A stretch of DNA of 64,000 nucleotides, from NCBI RefSeq assembly GCF_014652515.1, contig NZ_BMYY01000002.1, positions 1 through 64,000 of the forward strand, given 5' to 3'. The stretch's first letter is position 1; the number at the start of each line of letters is the position of its first letter. Of this stretch, positions 9,347 to 18,051 are shown piece by piece. The position numbers and the translations under genes are program-made. The DNA comes from Bacterioplanes sanyensis (lineage in GTDB: Bacteria; Pseudomonadota; Gammaproteobacteria; Pseudomonadales; Oceanobacteraceae). The notes under the pieces are model-generated. The model was not told the DNA's origin and searched no databases. It saw only the letters and a program-made list of their open reading frames with translations.

Positions 9347-10226
9347 GCGGTCTTGGGTTAAACCTGCTGCCGAGTGGCTGGGACGGCTGCTAAGCCTGGG
9401 CGGCGTCGCTGTTGTTGCGCATGAGCTAATGCAACTGACAGGCGATGATCATTGGCAGGCTTTGCAGCAGTTAGCCCAGATCTGGTGGCTGATATTGCCC
9501 GTCGTCTACGTATTAGGTGGCATGGCGTTGGGGGCTGCTTGGTGTGCTCTACTGCGCCAGCAGGGCATTGCTGTTCCCTTGGTCTGGGGTTTATCTGTTT
9601 ATGGACGCAGTCAGCTGGCCAAGTATGTACCCGGTAATATCTTCCATTTTGCTGGTCGTCAGGCGCTGGCGATGGCCGCTGGCTTATCGGCTAAGCCGGT
9701 GCTGGCGACGACGTTCTGGGAGTTGGCGGGGCAGGCTATGGTGGCCGCTTGGTTAAGTCTGCTGGCATTGTCATTGTTCTGGTCGCCTGTTGGCCCGTAT
9801 ATACCGCTGCTGATGCTTTTGCTTTTGCTGGTGTTTTCCCTTCTGCTGGCTCGCACTGTCTATTTAATGGTGCTAAAGGCCATGTATTGGCAGCTGGCGT
9901 TTTTGCTGGTGTTTGTAGTACTCATGCTGGCACTGTTTTTCAGCCTGTCTACGGCTTCCATAAGTTGGCTACAGCTAGGTCAGCTGGTGGGTGTGTTTGC
10001 CGCCGCTTGGCTATTAGGCTTTGTTGTACCGGGAGCGCCAGGCGGTGTGGGAGTGCGAGAGCTGGTGTTGCTGTGGGGGTTATCAGGGTTCATGGCAGAT
10101 GAGCGAGTTTTATTACTGCTGATCGCTGGGAGGCTGGTGACCACTGTTGGCGATGTGTTGGTTTATTTCGTTAGTGTCTGGTTATCGCAACGGTCTGCGG
10201 CTAACTTCACACTTAGCAATGTATGA
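9336..10226 (+). CDS. UPF0104 (AglD/MprF-flippase-like) integral membrane protein
   Basis: About 296 residues with eight hydrophobic segments. The loop GRSQLAKYVPGNIFHFAGRQ and the late PGAPGGVGVRE are hallmarks of the lysylphosphatidylglycerol-synthase-like membrane family, whose members are linked to lipid or glycan translocation. ATG codons at 9318 and 9336 both lie inside the preceding gene and neither has a clear ribosome-binding site; I take 9336 for the shorter overlap. A role in moving a lipid-linked sugar is inference from context. Confidence 0.72.
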   Translation: MQSKRSWVKPAAEWLGRLLSLGGVAVVAHELMQLTGDDHWQALQQLAQIWWLILPVVYVLGGMALGAAWCALLRQQGIAVPLVWGLSVYGRSQLAKYVPGNIFHFAGRQALAMAAGLSAKPVLATTFWELAGQAMVAAWLSLLALSLFWSPVGPYIPLLMLLLLLVFSLLLARTVYLMVLKAMYWQLAFLLVFVVLMLALFFSLSTASISWLQLGQLVGVFAAAWLLGFVVPGAPGGVGVRELVLLWGLSGFMADERVLLLLIAGRLVTTVGDVLVYFVSVWLSQRSAANFTLSNV

Positions 10227-10266
10227 TGTCGCATGGGCATGACCTGCTTGATGAAGAGGTGTGATT

Positions 10267-11646
10267 GTGCGACGGCTGCTTAATTATGTACGTCGCTCGC
10301 CTAGGCTGTACCCGTGGCTGATGACTTGGGTCGACCGCTGGCCTTGGTTGCGCGCCCAGTTGCGTGACTGGGTCGAAAATCGTGCTGCGCCGCGCCCGCA
10401 GCCTGCAGCGGACTGGCCGGAGTGGCATATTCAGTTCACCGCAGCAGGGCAGTTACCACAGCACAGTTTGCAAACGTTCTGGTGTGGCGGCTATGCCGCT
10501 TTGCTCGGTCAGCCACTCGCCGAGGTGATTTGGCCCCGTCGTCAGCTGCTGGTGGATGTCTCAGATTTGGTGCGCTTCGATTTGCACACTGGCATTCAGC
10601 GGGTGGTGCGCAATGTTCTCCATCACTGGTTGCTTGACGAAGCAGCTGCCTGGCAGGTGGAGCCTGTGTTTGAGTATCACGGGCGTTATTATTATGCCCG
10701 TCGCTATACCTGCCAGTGGCTCGGCGTTGAGTGCCCGTCAGAGCTGCGCGACCACTCTGTTAGCGTTAAGTCGGGCGATGTCTTTGTCGGCCTGGATTGG
10801 GCCATGCCGATGCTAGAGCGCACTGAGCCGCTATTGCAGCAGTGGCGCCAGCAAGGTGTGAAATTGAATTTTGTGATTTATGATTTGCTACCGCTGACTT
10901 TGCCACAGTATTTTCCCGCTGCCTTCGCCAGCGAAATGCAGCAATGGCTGTTGCGAGTGGCTCGCTTAGGCGATCATCTTAGCTGTATATCTTCCACTGT
11001 CGCGAAGGAGGTGGAAGCAACGCTGAAGGCCGCTCATGTGAGTGTGCCAGCGATCAATCATTTCCCACTGGGCAGTGATTTACCGGCAGTGCCGCAGCAA
11101 CCTCCACCAGAAATCACCAATAAGTTGACTGACCAGCCTGTGTTGCTGATGGTCGGCACCATTGATCCGCGCAAAGGCTATGAGGCGGTGTTGCAAAGCA
11201 TGCGACAACTTTGGCGCTTAGGGGTTAGTGTGCAGCTGGTCATTGTCGGTCGTCCGACCAGCCGGGTCGAGTCGGTCGTAGCTCAGTTGCAGCAAGCGCA
11301 TCAATCACCCAATGTTCCGTTGCTATGGCACTACGACTGTGATGACGCTTGTTTAGAGTGGTGGTATCAACGTGCTCAATGGCTATTAGCGGCCAGTGAG
11401 GGCGAAGGCTATGGCCTGCCCTTGATCGAAGCAGCACGTCGTGGGTTGCCAGTGATTGCTCGTGATTTACCGGTATTTCGTGAGGTCGCGCCGCCTGCGA
11501 CGATGTTTTTTGCAGACAACGATCAATTAACAGACGTGATACAGACAGCCTTACAACAGCCCGCTAGTGATACAGAAACTTTGCTTTCCATGCCCACCTG
11601 GGAGGACAGCGCTCGCCAGCTGTTGCAACAATCGGTGGGGCTATGA
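10267..11646 (+). CDS. Family 4 (GT-B) glycosyltransferase
   Basis: About 459 residues. The first half contains DLHTGIQRVVRNVL, a signature of a GT4 subgroup in polysaccharide loci. The second half has the GT-B donor domain with MVGTIDPRKGYE and the ASEGEGYGLPLIEAARRGLPVIA motif, whose acidic residue contacts the nucleotide sugar. The GTG at 10267 is preferred to the GTG at 10261 because GAGG at 10256-10259 is seven bases before it. The stop overlaps the next ATG (ATGA at 11643), so translation of the two transferases is coupled. Confidence 0.85.
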   Translation: MRRLLNYVRRSPRLYPWLMTWVDRWPWLRAQLRDWVENRAAPRPQPAADWPEWHIQFTAAGQLPQHSLQTFWCGGYAALLGQPLAEVIWPRRQLLVDVSDLVRFDLHTGIQRVVRNVLHHWLLDEAAAWQVEPVFEYHGRYYYARRYTCQWLGVECPSELRDHSVSVKSGDVFVGLDWAMPMLERTEPLLQQWRQQGVKLNFVIYDLLPLTLPQYFPAAFASEMQQWLLRVARLGDHLSCISSTVAKEVEATLKAAHVSVPAINHFPLGSDLPAVPQQPPPEITNKLTDQPVLLMVGTIDPRKGYEAVLQSMRQLWRLGVSVQLVIVGRPTSRVESVVAQLQQAHQSPNVPLLWHYDCDDACLEWWYQRAQWLLAASEGEGYGLPLIEAARRGLPVIARDLPVFREVAPPATMFFADNDQLTDVIQTALQQPASDTETLLSMPTWEDSARQLLQQSVGL

Positions 11647-12398
11647 GCAATACCGCCCCTCTTGTCAGCATTTGCATGCCCGCCTACAACTGCGCGGCGA
11701 CGATTGATGAAGCCATTGGCTCAGTGGTGGCGCAAAGTTGGCGCCAATGGGAGTTATTGGTGGTGGATGATGGCTCGTCAGATGACACCGCTCAGCGCGT
11801 AAAAGCCTGGCAAGATGGCCGCATTCGCTTATTGCGTCATAACACCCCCAGTGGCAGCCCAGCGCGGCCACGCAACACGGCTCTGGCGCAGGCGCGTGGG
11901 CGCTATATCGCTTTTCTGGATGCCGATGACCTATGGCTGCCGGTCAAGCTTGAACGCCAGTTAGAGTTTATGCGTACATCCGCGGCTGCTATCAGTTGCT
12001 GTGGTTATCGTCGTTTCGATGCCAGCGGTCAAAAGTCTGCAGTGCTTCCGCCGTTGCAAGCCAGCTATGACGATTTACTGCGGCAGAATACGGCGGGCTG
12101 CCTGACGGTGATGCTTGATCGTGAGCAATTACCGACGTTTGAGTTTCCCGCATGTGGTCATGAAGACTATGCCCTCTGGTTAAGCCTGCTGCGCCGCGGG
12201 GAAACTATGTTGGGGCTACCCGAGATATTGGCGTGTTATAGGCTGCAGGCTGGTTCCGTTTCTTCGAGTCCGCTGCGCAATGTCGCCTTCTTGTGGCACA
12301 TTTATCAGCAGCGCGAGCAGTTAGGCTGGTGGCGCAGTCTCACCCATATCGTCGGTTATGCTTGGCGCCGTCAGCAACGCTATCAACAGGGAAATTAA
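11643..12398 (+). CDS. Family 2 glycosyltransferase
   Basis: 251 residues of a soluble GT-A enzyme: SICMPAYNCAATIDEAI, LLVVDDGSSDDT and FLDADDLW (metal site). It is typical of the transferases that extend an O-antigen or exopolysaccharide repeat in the cytoplasm. It starts inside the stop of the GT4 gene and ends two bases before the start of the fused epimerase/PGT gene, so it lies within one tight operon. The linkage made is unknown. Confidence 0.87.
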   Translation: MSNTAPLVSICMPAYNCAATIDEAIGSVVAQSWRQWELLVVDDGSSDDTAQRVKAWQDGRIRLLRHNTPSGSPARPRNTALAQARGRYIAFLDADDLWLPVKLERQLEFMRTSAAAISCCGYRRFDASGQKSAVLPPLQASYDDLLRQNTAGCLTVMLDREQLPTFEFPACGHEDYALWLSLLRRGETMLGLPEILACYRLQAGSVSSSPLRNVAFLWHIYQQREQLGWWRSLTHIVGYAWRRQQRYQQGN

Positions 12399-12400
12399 CA

Positions 12401-13864
12401 GTGTCACAGCAAGTTCTGGTTACCGGTGCCAATGGTTTTATTGGGCAGGTTGTGTGTCGGCAACTGCAGCAAGCCGGGCACAGCGTCACAGCCCTGCAGC
12501 GCAGCCATAGTGAGCAGCCGTGGCCAGTGAAACCGTGGCCCGAAACAGGGCTGCCAGACGTGCAAGGCTATGACCGTGTGATTCATCTGGCGGGTTGCAC
12601 CGACGGTACGCCAGCTCAGTTGCAGCAAAGTAATGTGACGTTGACCGAACGTCTGGCACAGGCCTGTGAGCAACAAGGCGTTCAGCGCCTGGTGCTGGTG
12701 AGCAGCATTGGCGTGTATGGCGGCTCTGCCACCGAGGCGCTGGCGGAAACCTCGGCGACCTGTCCACAAACCGACTACGCCGCGAGCAAACTGGCGGCTG
12801 AGCAAGTATTGCTATCGACCCTGAAGCGTTGTCAGTGGAGCATTGTGCGGCCACCGCTGGTGTATGGCGTGGGCACCAAGAGCGCGCCGGTTAAAGGCAG
12901 CTTTGCCTTGTTGCAAAAGCTGGTAAACAGCGGTTTGCCCTTGCCATTTGCAGGTTTAACCGCACCGCGCGCGATGGTGCATGTGGAGCATCTGGCCAGT
13001 GCGCTGCTGGCTTGCGTCGAGAGAGAAGAAGCGGCGGGTCAGATCTTTCACTTGGCCGATGAACCTGCGCTGCCGGTGGCCGATACCATTCGCGAATTGC
13101 AGCACGCCAAGGGCCGGCGCTGGTCACGGCTGGTGCCCATGCCAGCCAGCTGGCTGCAGCGCTTAGCAGCATTGGCGGGTAAAGAGGCAGCGTTGCAGCA
13201 ACTGCAGCAGCCGCTGTTGGTTGATAGCAGCAAGGCGCGCACCTTGCTGCAATGGCAACCGCAGCGCACCACGCGCACGGCTTTGCATGCGTGTGTAATG
13301 CCAGCCAACCCGGCTTGGCAGCGATGGGCGGATATTCTGCTGGCGGGCACAGGCTTGTTGTTGTTATGGCCTGTGCTGTTGCTGTTGTGTGCCATTAATG
13401 CTTGGCCACAAGGACAGCCGTTATTTCGCCAGCGCCGTCTTGGCAAAGAGCAAAGCCCCTTCACCATGGTGAAATTTCGTACCATGGCGCTGGGTACCCC
13501 TTCGGTTCCAACCCATGAACTGCCCGACGGTGGCATTACCCGGCTGGGAAAACTGCTGCGTGCCAGTAAGTTGGATGAATTACCACAGCTATGGAATGTG
13601 CTGAAAGGTGAGATGAGCTTGGTGGGCTCGCGTCCAGGCTTGCCTGATCACACTGAACTCACTCGCGCTCGCCAACAGCAAGGCGTGTTTAATTATCGGC
13701 CCGGCATTACCGGCTTGGCGCAGTTGCAGGGTGTGGATATGTCAACGCCGGAGCGGTTAGCGCAGGTGGATGCCCAGATGCATCGCCAATTAACACCGCT
13801 GCGCTATGTGCAGTTGATCGCACTCACGGCACTGCCGCCGCTGCGTCGCTGGTGGCCGTTGTAA
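12401..13864 (+). CDS. Fusion of NAD-dependent sugar epimerase/reductase with initiating phosphoglycosyl transferase
   Basis: This 487-residue protein has two enzymes in one chain. Residues 1-285 form an extended short-chain dehydrogenase: nucleotide loop TGANGFIG near residue 7, VSSIGVYGG, and Tyr126-x3-Lys130. It resembles WbpV-type 4-keto-reductases. From about residue 305 a membrane-dipping helix leads into a monotopic phosphoglycosyl transferase: KFRTM, the LDELPQLWNVL catalytic Asp-Glu, SLVGSRP and YRPGITGLAQ, as in WbpL/PglC. The second half moves a sugar-1-phosphate to undecaprenyl phosphate. The GTG at 12401 follows an ACAGGGA site. The frame is continuous, so this is a true fusion here. 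Confidence 0.87.
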   Translation: MSQQVLVTGANGFIGQVVCRQLQQAGHSVTALQRSHSEQPWPVKPWPETGLPDVQGYDRVIHLAGCTDGTPAQLQQSNVTLTERLAQACEQQGVQRLVLVSSIGVYGGSATEALAETSATCPQTDYAASKLAAEQVLLSTLKRCQWSIVRPPLVYGVGTKSAPVKGSFALLQKLVNSGLPLPFAGLTAPRAMVHVEHLASALLACVEREEAAGQIFHLADEPALPVADTIRELQHAKGRRWSRLVPMPASWLQRLAALAGKEAALQQLQQPLLVDSSKARTLLQWQPQRTTRTALHACVMPANPAWQRWADILLAGTGLLLLWPVLLLLCAINAWPQGQPLFRQRRLGKEQSPFTMVKFRTMALGTPSVPTHELPDGGITRLGKLLRASKLDELPQLWNVLKGEMSLVGSRPGLPDHTELTRARQQQGVFNYRPGITGLAQLQGVDMSTPERLAQVDAQMHRQLTPLRYVQLIALTALPPLRRWWPL

Positions 13865-13948
13865 TCCACGTCAGATAAGGCGTTACAGAAAAACGCTGCG
13901 GCCACGGTCGCTGAGATATAATGCCGGCATTCTTTTATGAGGTCTGCC

Positions 13949-14620
13949 ATGAACGCTTTGGCCACTGAACTGCCACCGAGTGGTGGCGATACCGATGAAC
14001 CCTTGTTCTCCCGCATTGCCGATGATTTGCGCCAGCAGGGCTACAGCATTCAGCCTTTGGCGCTGCCGCCGCAGCTAGCCGAGGCTTTAGCTACGGAAGT
14101 GCAAACCCTGAATGCTGCGTCGTTCGAACGCGCCGGTATTGGCCGCAGCCAAAGCCATGTGAAAAACCGCTTTGTGCGTAACGATGACATTTGCTGGATT
14201 GACGGCAGCAGCGAGGCCGGTGCTGACTGGCTTAATTGGATGCAAGCGTTGCAAACCTATCTGAATCGTCGCTTATTTCTAGGGTTGTTTTCATTTGAAA
14301 GCCACTACGCCTATTACCGCGCTGGGCATTTTTATAAACGCCACTATGATGCTTTTCGCGGCCAGGCCAATCGCATCCTGACCGTGGTGGCTTACCTCAA
14401 TCATGGCTGGCAACCCGACGATGGCGGCGAGCTGGTGGTATATCGTGACGACGACGATAAAGAAGGCATTAAAGTGGTGCCGGCCATGGGCAGCTTGGTG
14501 GTGTTCTTAAGTGAGGAGTTTCCCCATGAGGTGTTGCCGGCACAACGCGACCGCTACTCCATCGCTGGCTGGTATCGCTTGAACAGCAGCACCAACGGCC
14601 AGATCGACCCGCCGTCGTGA
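13949..14620 (+). CDS. SM-20/prolyl-hydroxylase-like 2OG-Fe(II) dioxygenase
   Basis: 223 residues with the double-stranded beta-helix core. The iron ligands are His132, Asp134 (HYDAF) and His193 (FPHEV), and Arg202 in RYSIAGWYR is the likely 2-oxoglutarate ligand. The GHFYKRHYD and DDGGELVVY segments match bacterial relatives of the HIF prolyl hydroxylases. The Pseudomonas member is reported to hydroxylate Pro54 of EF-Tu. I chose the ATG at 13949 because GAGG lies six bases before it. A TATAAT at 13917 suggests its own promoter. The next gene overlaps its stop, so the two are coupled. Confidence 0.85.
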   Translation: MNALATELPPSGGDTDEPLFSRIADDLRQQGYSIQPLALPPQLAEALATEVQTLNAASFERAGIGRSQSHVKNRFVRNDDICWIDGSSEAGADWLNWMQALQTYLNRRLFLGLFSFESHYAYYRAGHFYKRHYDAFRGQANRILTVVAYLNHGWQPDDGGELVVYRDDDDKEGIKVVPAMGSLVVFLSEEFPHEVLPAQRDRYSIAGWYRLNSSTNGQIDPPS

Positions 14621-15399
14621 CACTAGCACGCTACCGCCATGGCCCGAACCATAGGCAGTTGCTAGCGCAGCCGGACTTTGCCAGTCTGCGCTCGTTATTT
14701 GGATTTCGCTCCGTGGTGATTGGCCGCTGGGTCACCGCAGAGGAGCGTCAGCATGCCGCTGGCTGGTTCTTTGATGCCTTCATGGATTTGCTGCATATCT
14801 TGGCTGGGCCTGCACAGCGCTATGGTTTGCCATCGTCACTTATTGCTTTGCGCGGTAGTTTGGCACTGAAATACGGCTCGGGGGGCCGACCAGGCGTGGC
14901 GGCGCATTACGAGCCGGCCACGCGCACCTTTGCCCTGGCTAAAAACGCTGGCCCTGGCAGCTTGGCTCATGAGTGGTTTCACGCCTTTGATCACTATATT
15001 GCTGGTCGCATGTATCCCAGCTCAGGCCCAGCCTTTGCCAGCGCCTGCTTTTATCAGCAGCAAGTGCCCATTTCTGAACACACCTTGGTGGATGCTTGGC
15101 AGCACTGTATGGCACAGATTTTTGCGCCAGATTCTCAGCTGCTGGCTGCTTCTTTGGCCTACGACCTTGAACATGGCTGCCACTATTACCGCCAACCCGA
15201 AGAAATCGCTGCACGGGCGTTTGAGGCTTTTGTGCAGGATGCCGCCATTAAAAACGCTTGGTTGGTCCGTGGCAGTCGTGCCAGCGCTGAGGCCAAAGCC
15301 GGTGTTTACCCACAAGGTGAGCAGCGCCAGCGTATAACTACCGCGTTTGCCGAGTACTTTTCTCAGCTCAGCTTGGCCTTGCTACGCAACGGTGAATAA
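14617..15399 (+). CDS. CLCA_X/LPD1-like protein with HExxH metallopeptidase-type motif
   Basis: 260 residues, no signal peptide. The core carries LAHEWFHAFDHYI with His118-Glu119-x2-His122, the pattern of zinc metallopeptidases, preceded by a region reading LALKYGSGGRPGVAAHYEP that matches the LPD1-type proteins annotated as CLCA_X in marine gammaproteobacteria (from memory). The GTG start overlaps the stop of the dioxygenase gene (GTGA). Whether it cleaves a protein is not known, and the function of the family is unsettled as far as I know. Confidence 0.65.
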   Translation: MTLARYRHGPNHRQLLAQPDFASLRSLFGFRSVVIGRWVTAEERQHAAGWFFDAFMDLLHILAGPAQRYGLPSSLIALRGSLALKYGSGGRPGVAAHYEPATRTFALAKNAGPGSLAHEWFHAFDHYIAGRMYPSSGPAFASACFYQQQVPISEHTLVDAWQHCMAQIFAPDSQLLAASLAYDLEHGCHYYRQPEEIAARAFEAFVQDAAIKNAWLVRGSRASAEAKAGVYPQGEQRQRITTAFAEYFSQLSLALLRNGE

Positions 15400-15450
15400 C
15401 TCTTTACCCAGCGCTCTAAATATGCCTGTTTTTATGCCGTCTCAGATTCT

Positions 15451-15484
15451 TTTGCACAGTATCTGTGGATAATGTTGGGAGTAA
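15451..15484 (+). repeat. DnaA-box element, copy 1
   Basis: First copy of a 34-bp direct repeat. It contains the consensus DnaA box TGTGGATAA (complement TTATCCACA) at 15464-15472, followed by a TTGGG-GTAA block shared with copy 2. Confidence 0.6.
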
Positions 15485-15717
15485 ATTCATGATAACCGTC
15501 ACCAGCGCCATAACCACGCCGATGGCCTTAGATTGGTGGTGTTTTAACCAGTGTTGTTTCCTGCCTCAGCCCAGTCATGTCAAGGCTTGACAGGGTATTT
15601 AAAGGTTTTTTTTAGCTTCATTCTTAGGTCTGAGTGAAGGCGAAAAAAAGTGCCTTGTTAGCGTTGGCAAGTCTTGAATAATCGCTGCAGGCTTGTTATG
15701 TGGCTGACCTATGTCGG

Positions 15718-15751
15718 TTTCCACAGAATCTGTGGATAAATTTGGGGTTAA
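15718..15751 (+). repeat. DnaA-box element, copy 2
   Basis: Second copy, 267 bp downstream of the first. The DnaA box is at 15731-15739, and a perfect inverted repeat CCACAG-AAT-CTGTGG covers its left side. Confidence 0.6.
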
Positions 15752-15838
15752 GTGTTTGGTAACTGGCTCCGAGGTAGGGTTTATCCGACGGAGCCTTGGG
15801 TTGATCAAAAAATAGCCAGGCTGCTCTGGGTATGGACT

Positions 15839-16828
15839 TTAGAGCACGTGTTTCAGCGGTGCGTGCTGTTCAGCCGACAGGCGCGGGCCAAACTGGCTGA
15901 CCACAGTGGCTGACGCCAAGCTAGCCAGTCGACCGGCGGCCGCGGCATCGTAGCCATGTGTAATGGCGTACAAATAGGCGCCTGCAAACATATCACCAGC
16001 ACCATTGCTGTCGACGGCGGTCACCGAGTGCGGCTCTATGCGATGGGCGTTTTCGCCATCCCAAATTAACGCGCCCTCAGCACCGCAAGTCACCACGACG
16101 TGCTTGGCCACTTGTTGCATTGCGGCTAGGGCAGCCTCGGTGCTGGTTTCGCCGCTGAACAGCTTGGCTTCTTGCTCGTTGCAGAACAACAAGTCGATGC
16201 CGTCGCCCAGCATTTCTACCAGCCCGTCTTTAAAGAACTGCACCATGGCGGGGTCTGAGAAGGTCATGGCCACTTTGACGCCATGCTTGCGTGCTAAGTC
16301 ACGCACGGCAATGGCGGCTTGGCGTGAGGTGTCTGAAGTGACCAAGTAACCCTCTAAATAGGCGTATTGCGACTGTGCCAGGGCGGCTTCGTCGACATGA
16401 TGGTCACGCAGTTCGGTGGAAATACCCAAATAGGTGTTCATGGTGCGTTCGGCATCTGGTGTGACCATCACCAGGCACTTGCCGGTGACGCCATCGTCAC
16501 GCTCGCCATCCATATTGGTGTCGACGCCGGCGGCTTTGATATCGGCGACGAAAAAATCCCCAGTTTCATCATTGGCCACGCTGCAGGTGTAATACGCCTT
16601 GGCACCAAAGTAGGCGGCGGCAATGATGGTGTTGGCCGCACTGCCGCCACTGGCGCGTTTTTTCAGCCCATAGTCGGCATTTAAACGGGCTAGGTTGGTC
16701 TCCAGCTGCTCGGCGTCGATCAGTGTCATTAGACCTTTTTCGATGCCGGTGCGGGCGAAAAATGCGTCGTCGACTTCAAATTCTTTATCCACCAGCGCAT
16801 TGCCGATGCCGTAAATGTGATAGCTCAT
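15839..16828 (-). CDS. PfkB-family kinase, adenosine kinase-like
   Basis: 329 residues. The N-terminal YGIGNALVD, the RASGGSAANTI substrate/ATP lid and the C-terminal VDSNGAGDMFAGAYL, with the anion hole and catalytic Asp, place it in the ribokinase/PfkB superfamily, in the branch often annotated as adenosine kinase. It would phosphorylate a nucleoside or sugar with ATP in the cytoplasm; the substrate is not settled by sequence. I chose the ATG at 16828 because GAGG lies five bases before it. It is divergent from the K+ channel gene. Confidence 0.82.
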   Translation of the reverse strand: MSYHIYGIGNALVDKEFEVDDAFFARTGIEKGLMTLIDAEQLETNLARLNADYGLKKRASGGSAANTIIAAAYFGAKAYYTCSVANDETGDFFVADIKAAGVDTNMDGERDDGVTGKCLVMVTPDAERTMNTYLGISTELRDHHVDEAALAQSQYAYLEGYLVTSDTSRQAAIAVRDLARKHGVKVAMTFSDPAMVQFFKDGLVEMLGDGIDLLFCNEQEAKLFSGETSTEAALAAMQQVAKHVVVTCGAEGALIWDGENAHRIEPHSVTAVDSNGAGDMFAGAYLYAITHGYDAAAAGRLASLASATVVSQFGPRLSAEQHAPLKHVL

Positions 16829-16917
16829 GTGGGCCTCGTTGTGAATCAAAGTTGGCAGTGTACCAAAGCTAAGACGCGGTGATTCTGCTAATGAGCAATG
16901 TCGTCTATGATGCCGGC

Positions 16918-18051
16918 ATGAACAAAGTCACTCGTTTTATTCGCCAGCGCCAGCGTGTGCGCCATGCGGTGTATCAAACCGATGCCAGTATCAAACGTGC
17001 GGTGATTCGCACCGCGTTGCTGTTACTGACGTTTATTTTATTGCACGCCGCTACCATGGTGTGGCTGGAAGGGTTGTCGCCTTGGCAAGCGCTGTGGCTG
17101 ACCATGACCACGCTCACCACCGTCGGTTATGGCGACTTATCCGCACAAACCATGGCAGGCCAGCTGGCCACCATGAGTTTGATGTTTGTCTGCGGCATCA
17201 CCTTGATGACGTTTTTAATCAGTGATTATGTCGACTTCCGCATTGCCCGGCGGGAGCGCATTCGCACCGGCAACTGGGATTGGAATATGGCCGAACACCT
17301 GCTGTTTATTAATGCTCCAAAATACAACCGAGAGGCGTATTTTTTGCGCCTGATCAGCCAGATTCGTGAAAGTGGCGAGTATGTCGATGCCCCCATTATG
17401 TTGCTGAACGAAGATTTCCCCGATGGTTTGCCCGACAGCTTGCGCCAGCTGGGGGTGGTGCATGTAACGGGCTTGGCCAGTCGAGAGGACGATTTACGCC
17501 GTGCCGGTGTCGATCGCGCCAGCCATATTATTGTGCTGGCACGTGATGAATATTCCGCCGACAGTGACAGCTACACCTTCGATGTGGCCTATCGCCTGTA
17601 TCAGCGCCATTTGGGTCACCGAGTGATTGCCGAATGCGTCGACGATGGCAATCGCGAGCGCTTAAAACACTTGGATATTCGCTCAATTTTGCGGCCGATT
17701 CGCTCATACCCAGAGATTATTGTGCGCGCCATGGTGGCGCCTGGGGCTGAAGTGGTGATTGAAGATATGTTCACCCATGCCAATGACCACCCAGTGCGCT
17801 ATCCGGTATGGCTGGAGGGCGAGCGTTGGGCCGATGTGGTCAATGCCGTGGTGCAAAGCAATTTGGGCACTCCGCTGGCCTACGTGACTAAAGAGGGGCA
17901 TGTGGAGGCCCACCCTGACGGCGATCATGCCGTGCATGGGCAATCGTTAATTGTGTTGGTGCATACCGAAAACACCCCCACCATTCGCGCAGTGCAGCGC
18001 GCGGTGGAGGTGTACTTTAACCGCTATGCGGCGGATTACGACGGCGATTAA
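16918..18051 (+). CDS. Two-helix potassium channel with RCK/TrkA-N domain
   Basis: About 377 residues. Two membrane helices flank the pore loop TMTTLTTVGYGDL, whose TVGYGD is the K+ selectivity filter. A cytoplasmic RCK-type domain follows from about residue 120, although the usual glycine-rich nucleotide loop is poorly conserved (LLFINAPKYNREAYF). It likely gates K+ flow in response to a ligand. ATG 16918 is preferred for length, with 16891 and GTG 16879 as alternatives. Its stop overlaps the stop of the converging lipoprotein gene by about four bases. Confidence 0.82.
   Translation: MNKVTRFIRQRQRVRHAVYQTDASIKRAVIRTALLLLTFILLHAATMVWLEGLSPWQALWLTMTTLTTVGYGDLSAQTMAGQLATMSLMFVCGITLMTFLISDYVDFRIARRERIRTGNWDWNMAEHLLFINAPKYNREAYFLRLISQIRESGEYVDAPIMLLNEDFPDGLPDSLRQLGVVHVTGLASREDDLRRAGVDRASHIIVLARDEYSADSDSYTFDVAYRLYQRHLGHRVIAECVDDGNRERLKHLDIRSILRPIRSYPEIIVRAMVAPGAEVVIEDMFTHANDHPVRYPVWLEGERWADVVNAVVQSNLGTPLAYVTKEGHVEAHPDGDHAVHGQSLIVLVHTENTPTIRAVQRAVEVYFNRYAADYDGD

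Larger units (their letters stand above)
15400..15838. other. Non-coding region with two DnaA-box repeats and a palindrome
   Basis: Between the HExxH gene and the kinase (ending here from the other strand) no believable gene is seen. A 34-bp element occurs twice in the same orientation, at 15451-15484 and 15718-15751, about 28 of 34 bases identical. Each copy holds a perfect reverse-oriented DnaA box (TGTGGATAA at 15464 and 15731) inside a small palindrome CACAG-N-AT-CTGTGG. A perfect 15-bp palindrome, TGTCAAGGCTTGACA, lies at 15578-15592. Confidence 0.5.

Noticed and set aside
15451-15751. Chromosome origin oriC
   Set aside because: Only two DnaA boxes, no AT-rich unwinding region, and none of dnaA, dnaN, rpmH or gidA nearby.
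15599-15808. 69-codon frame on the complementary strand
   Set aside because: It crosses the DnaA-box repeat, lacks a ribosome-binding site and resembles no family.
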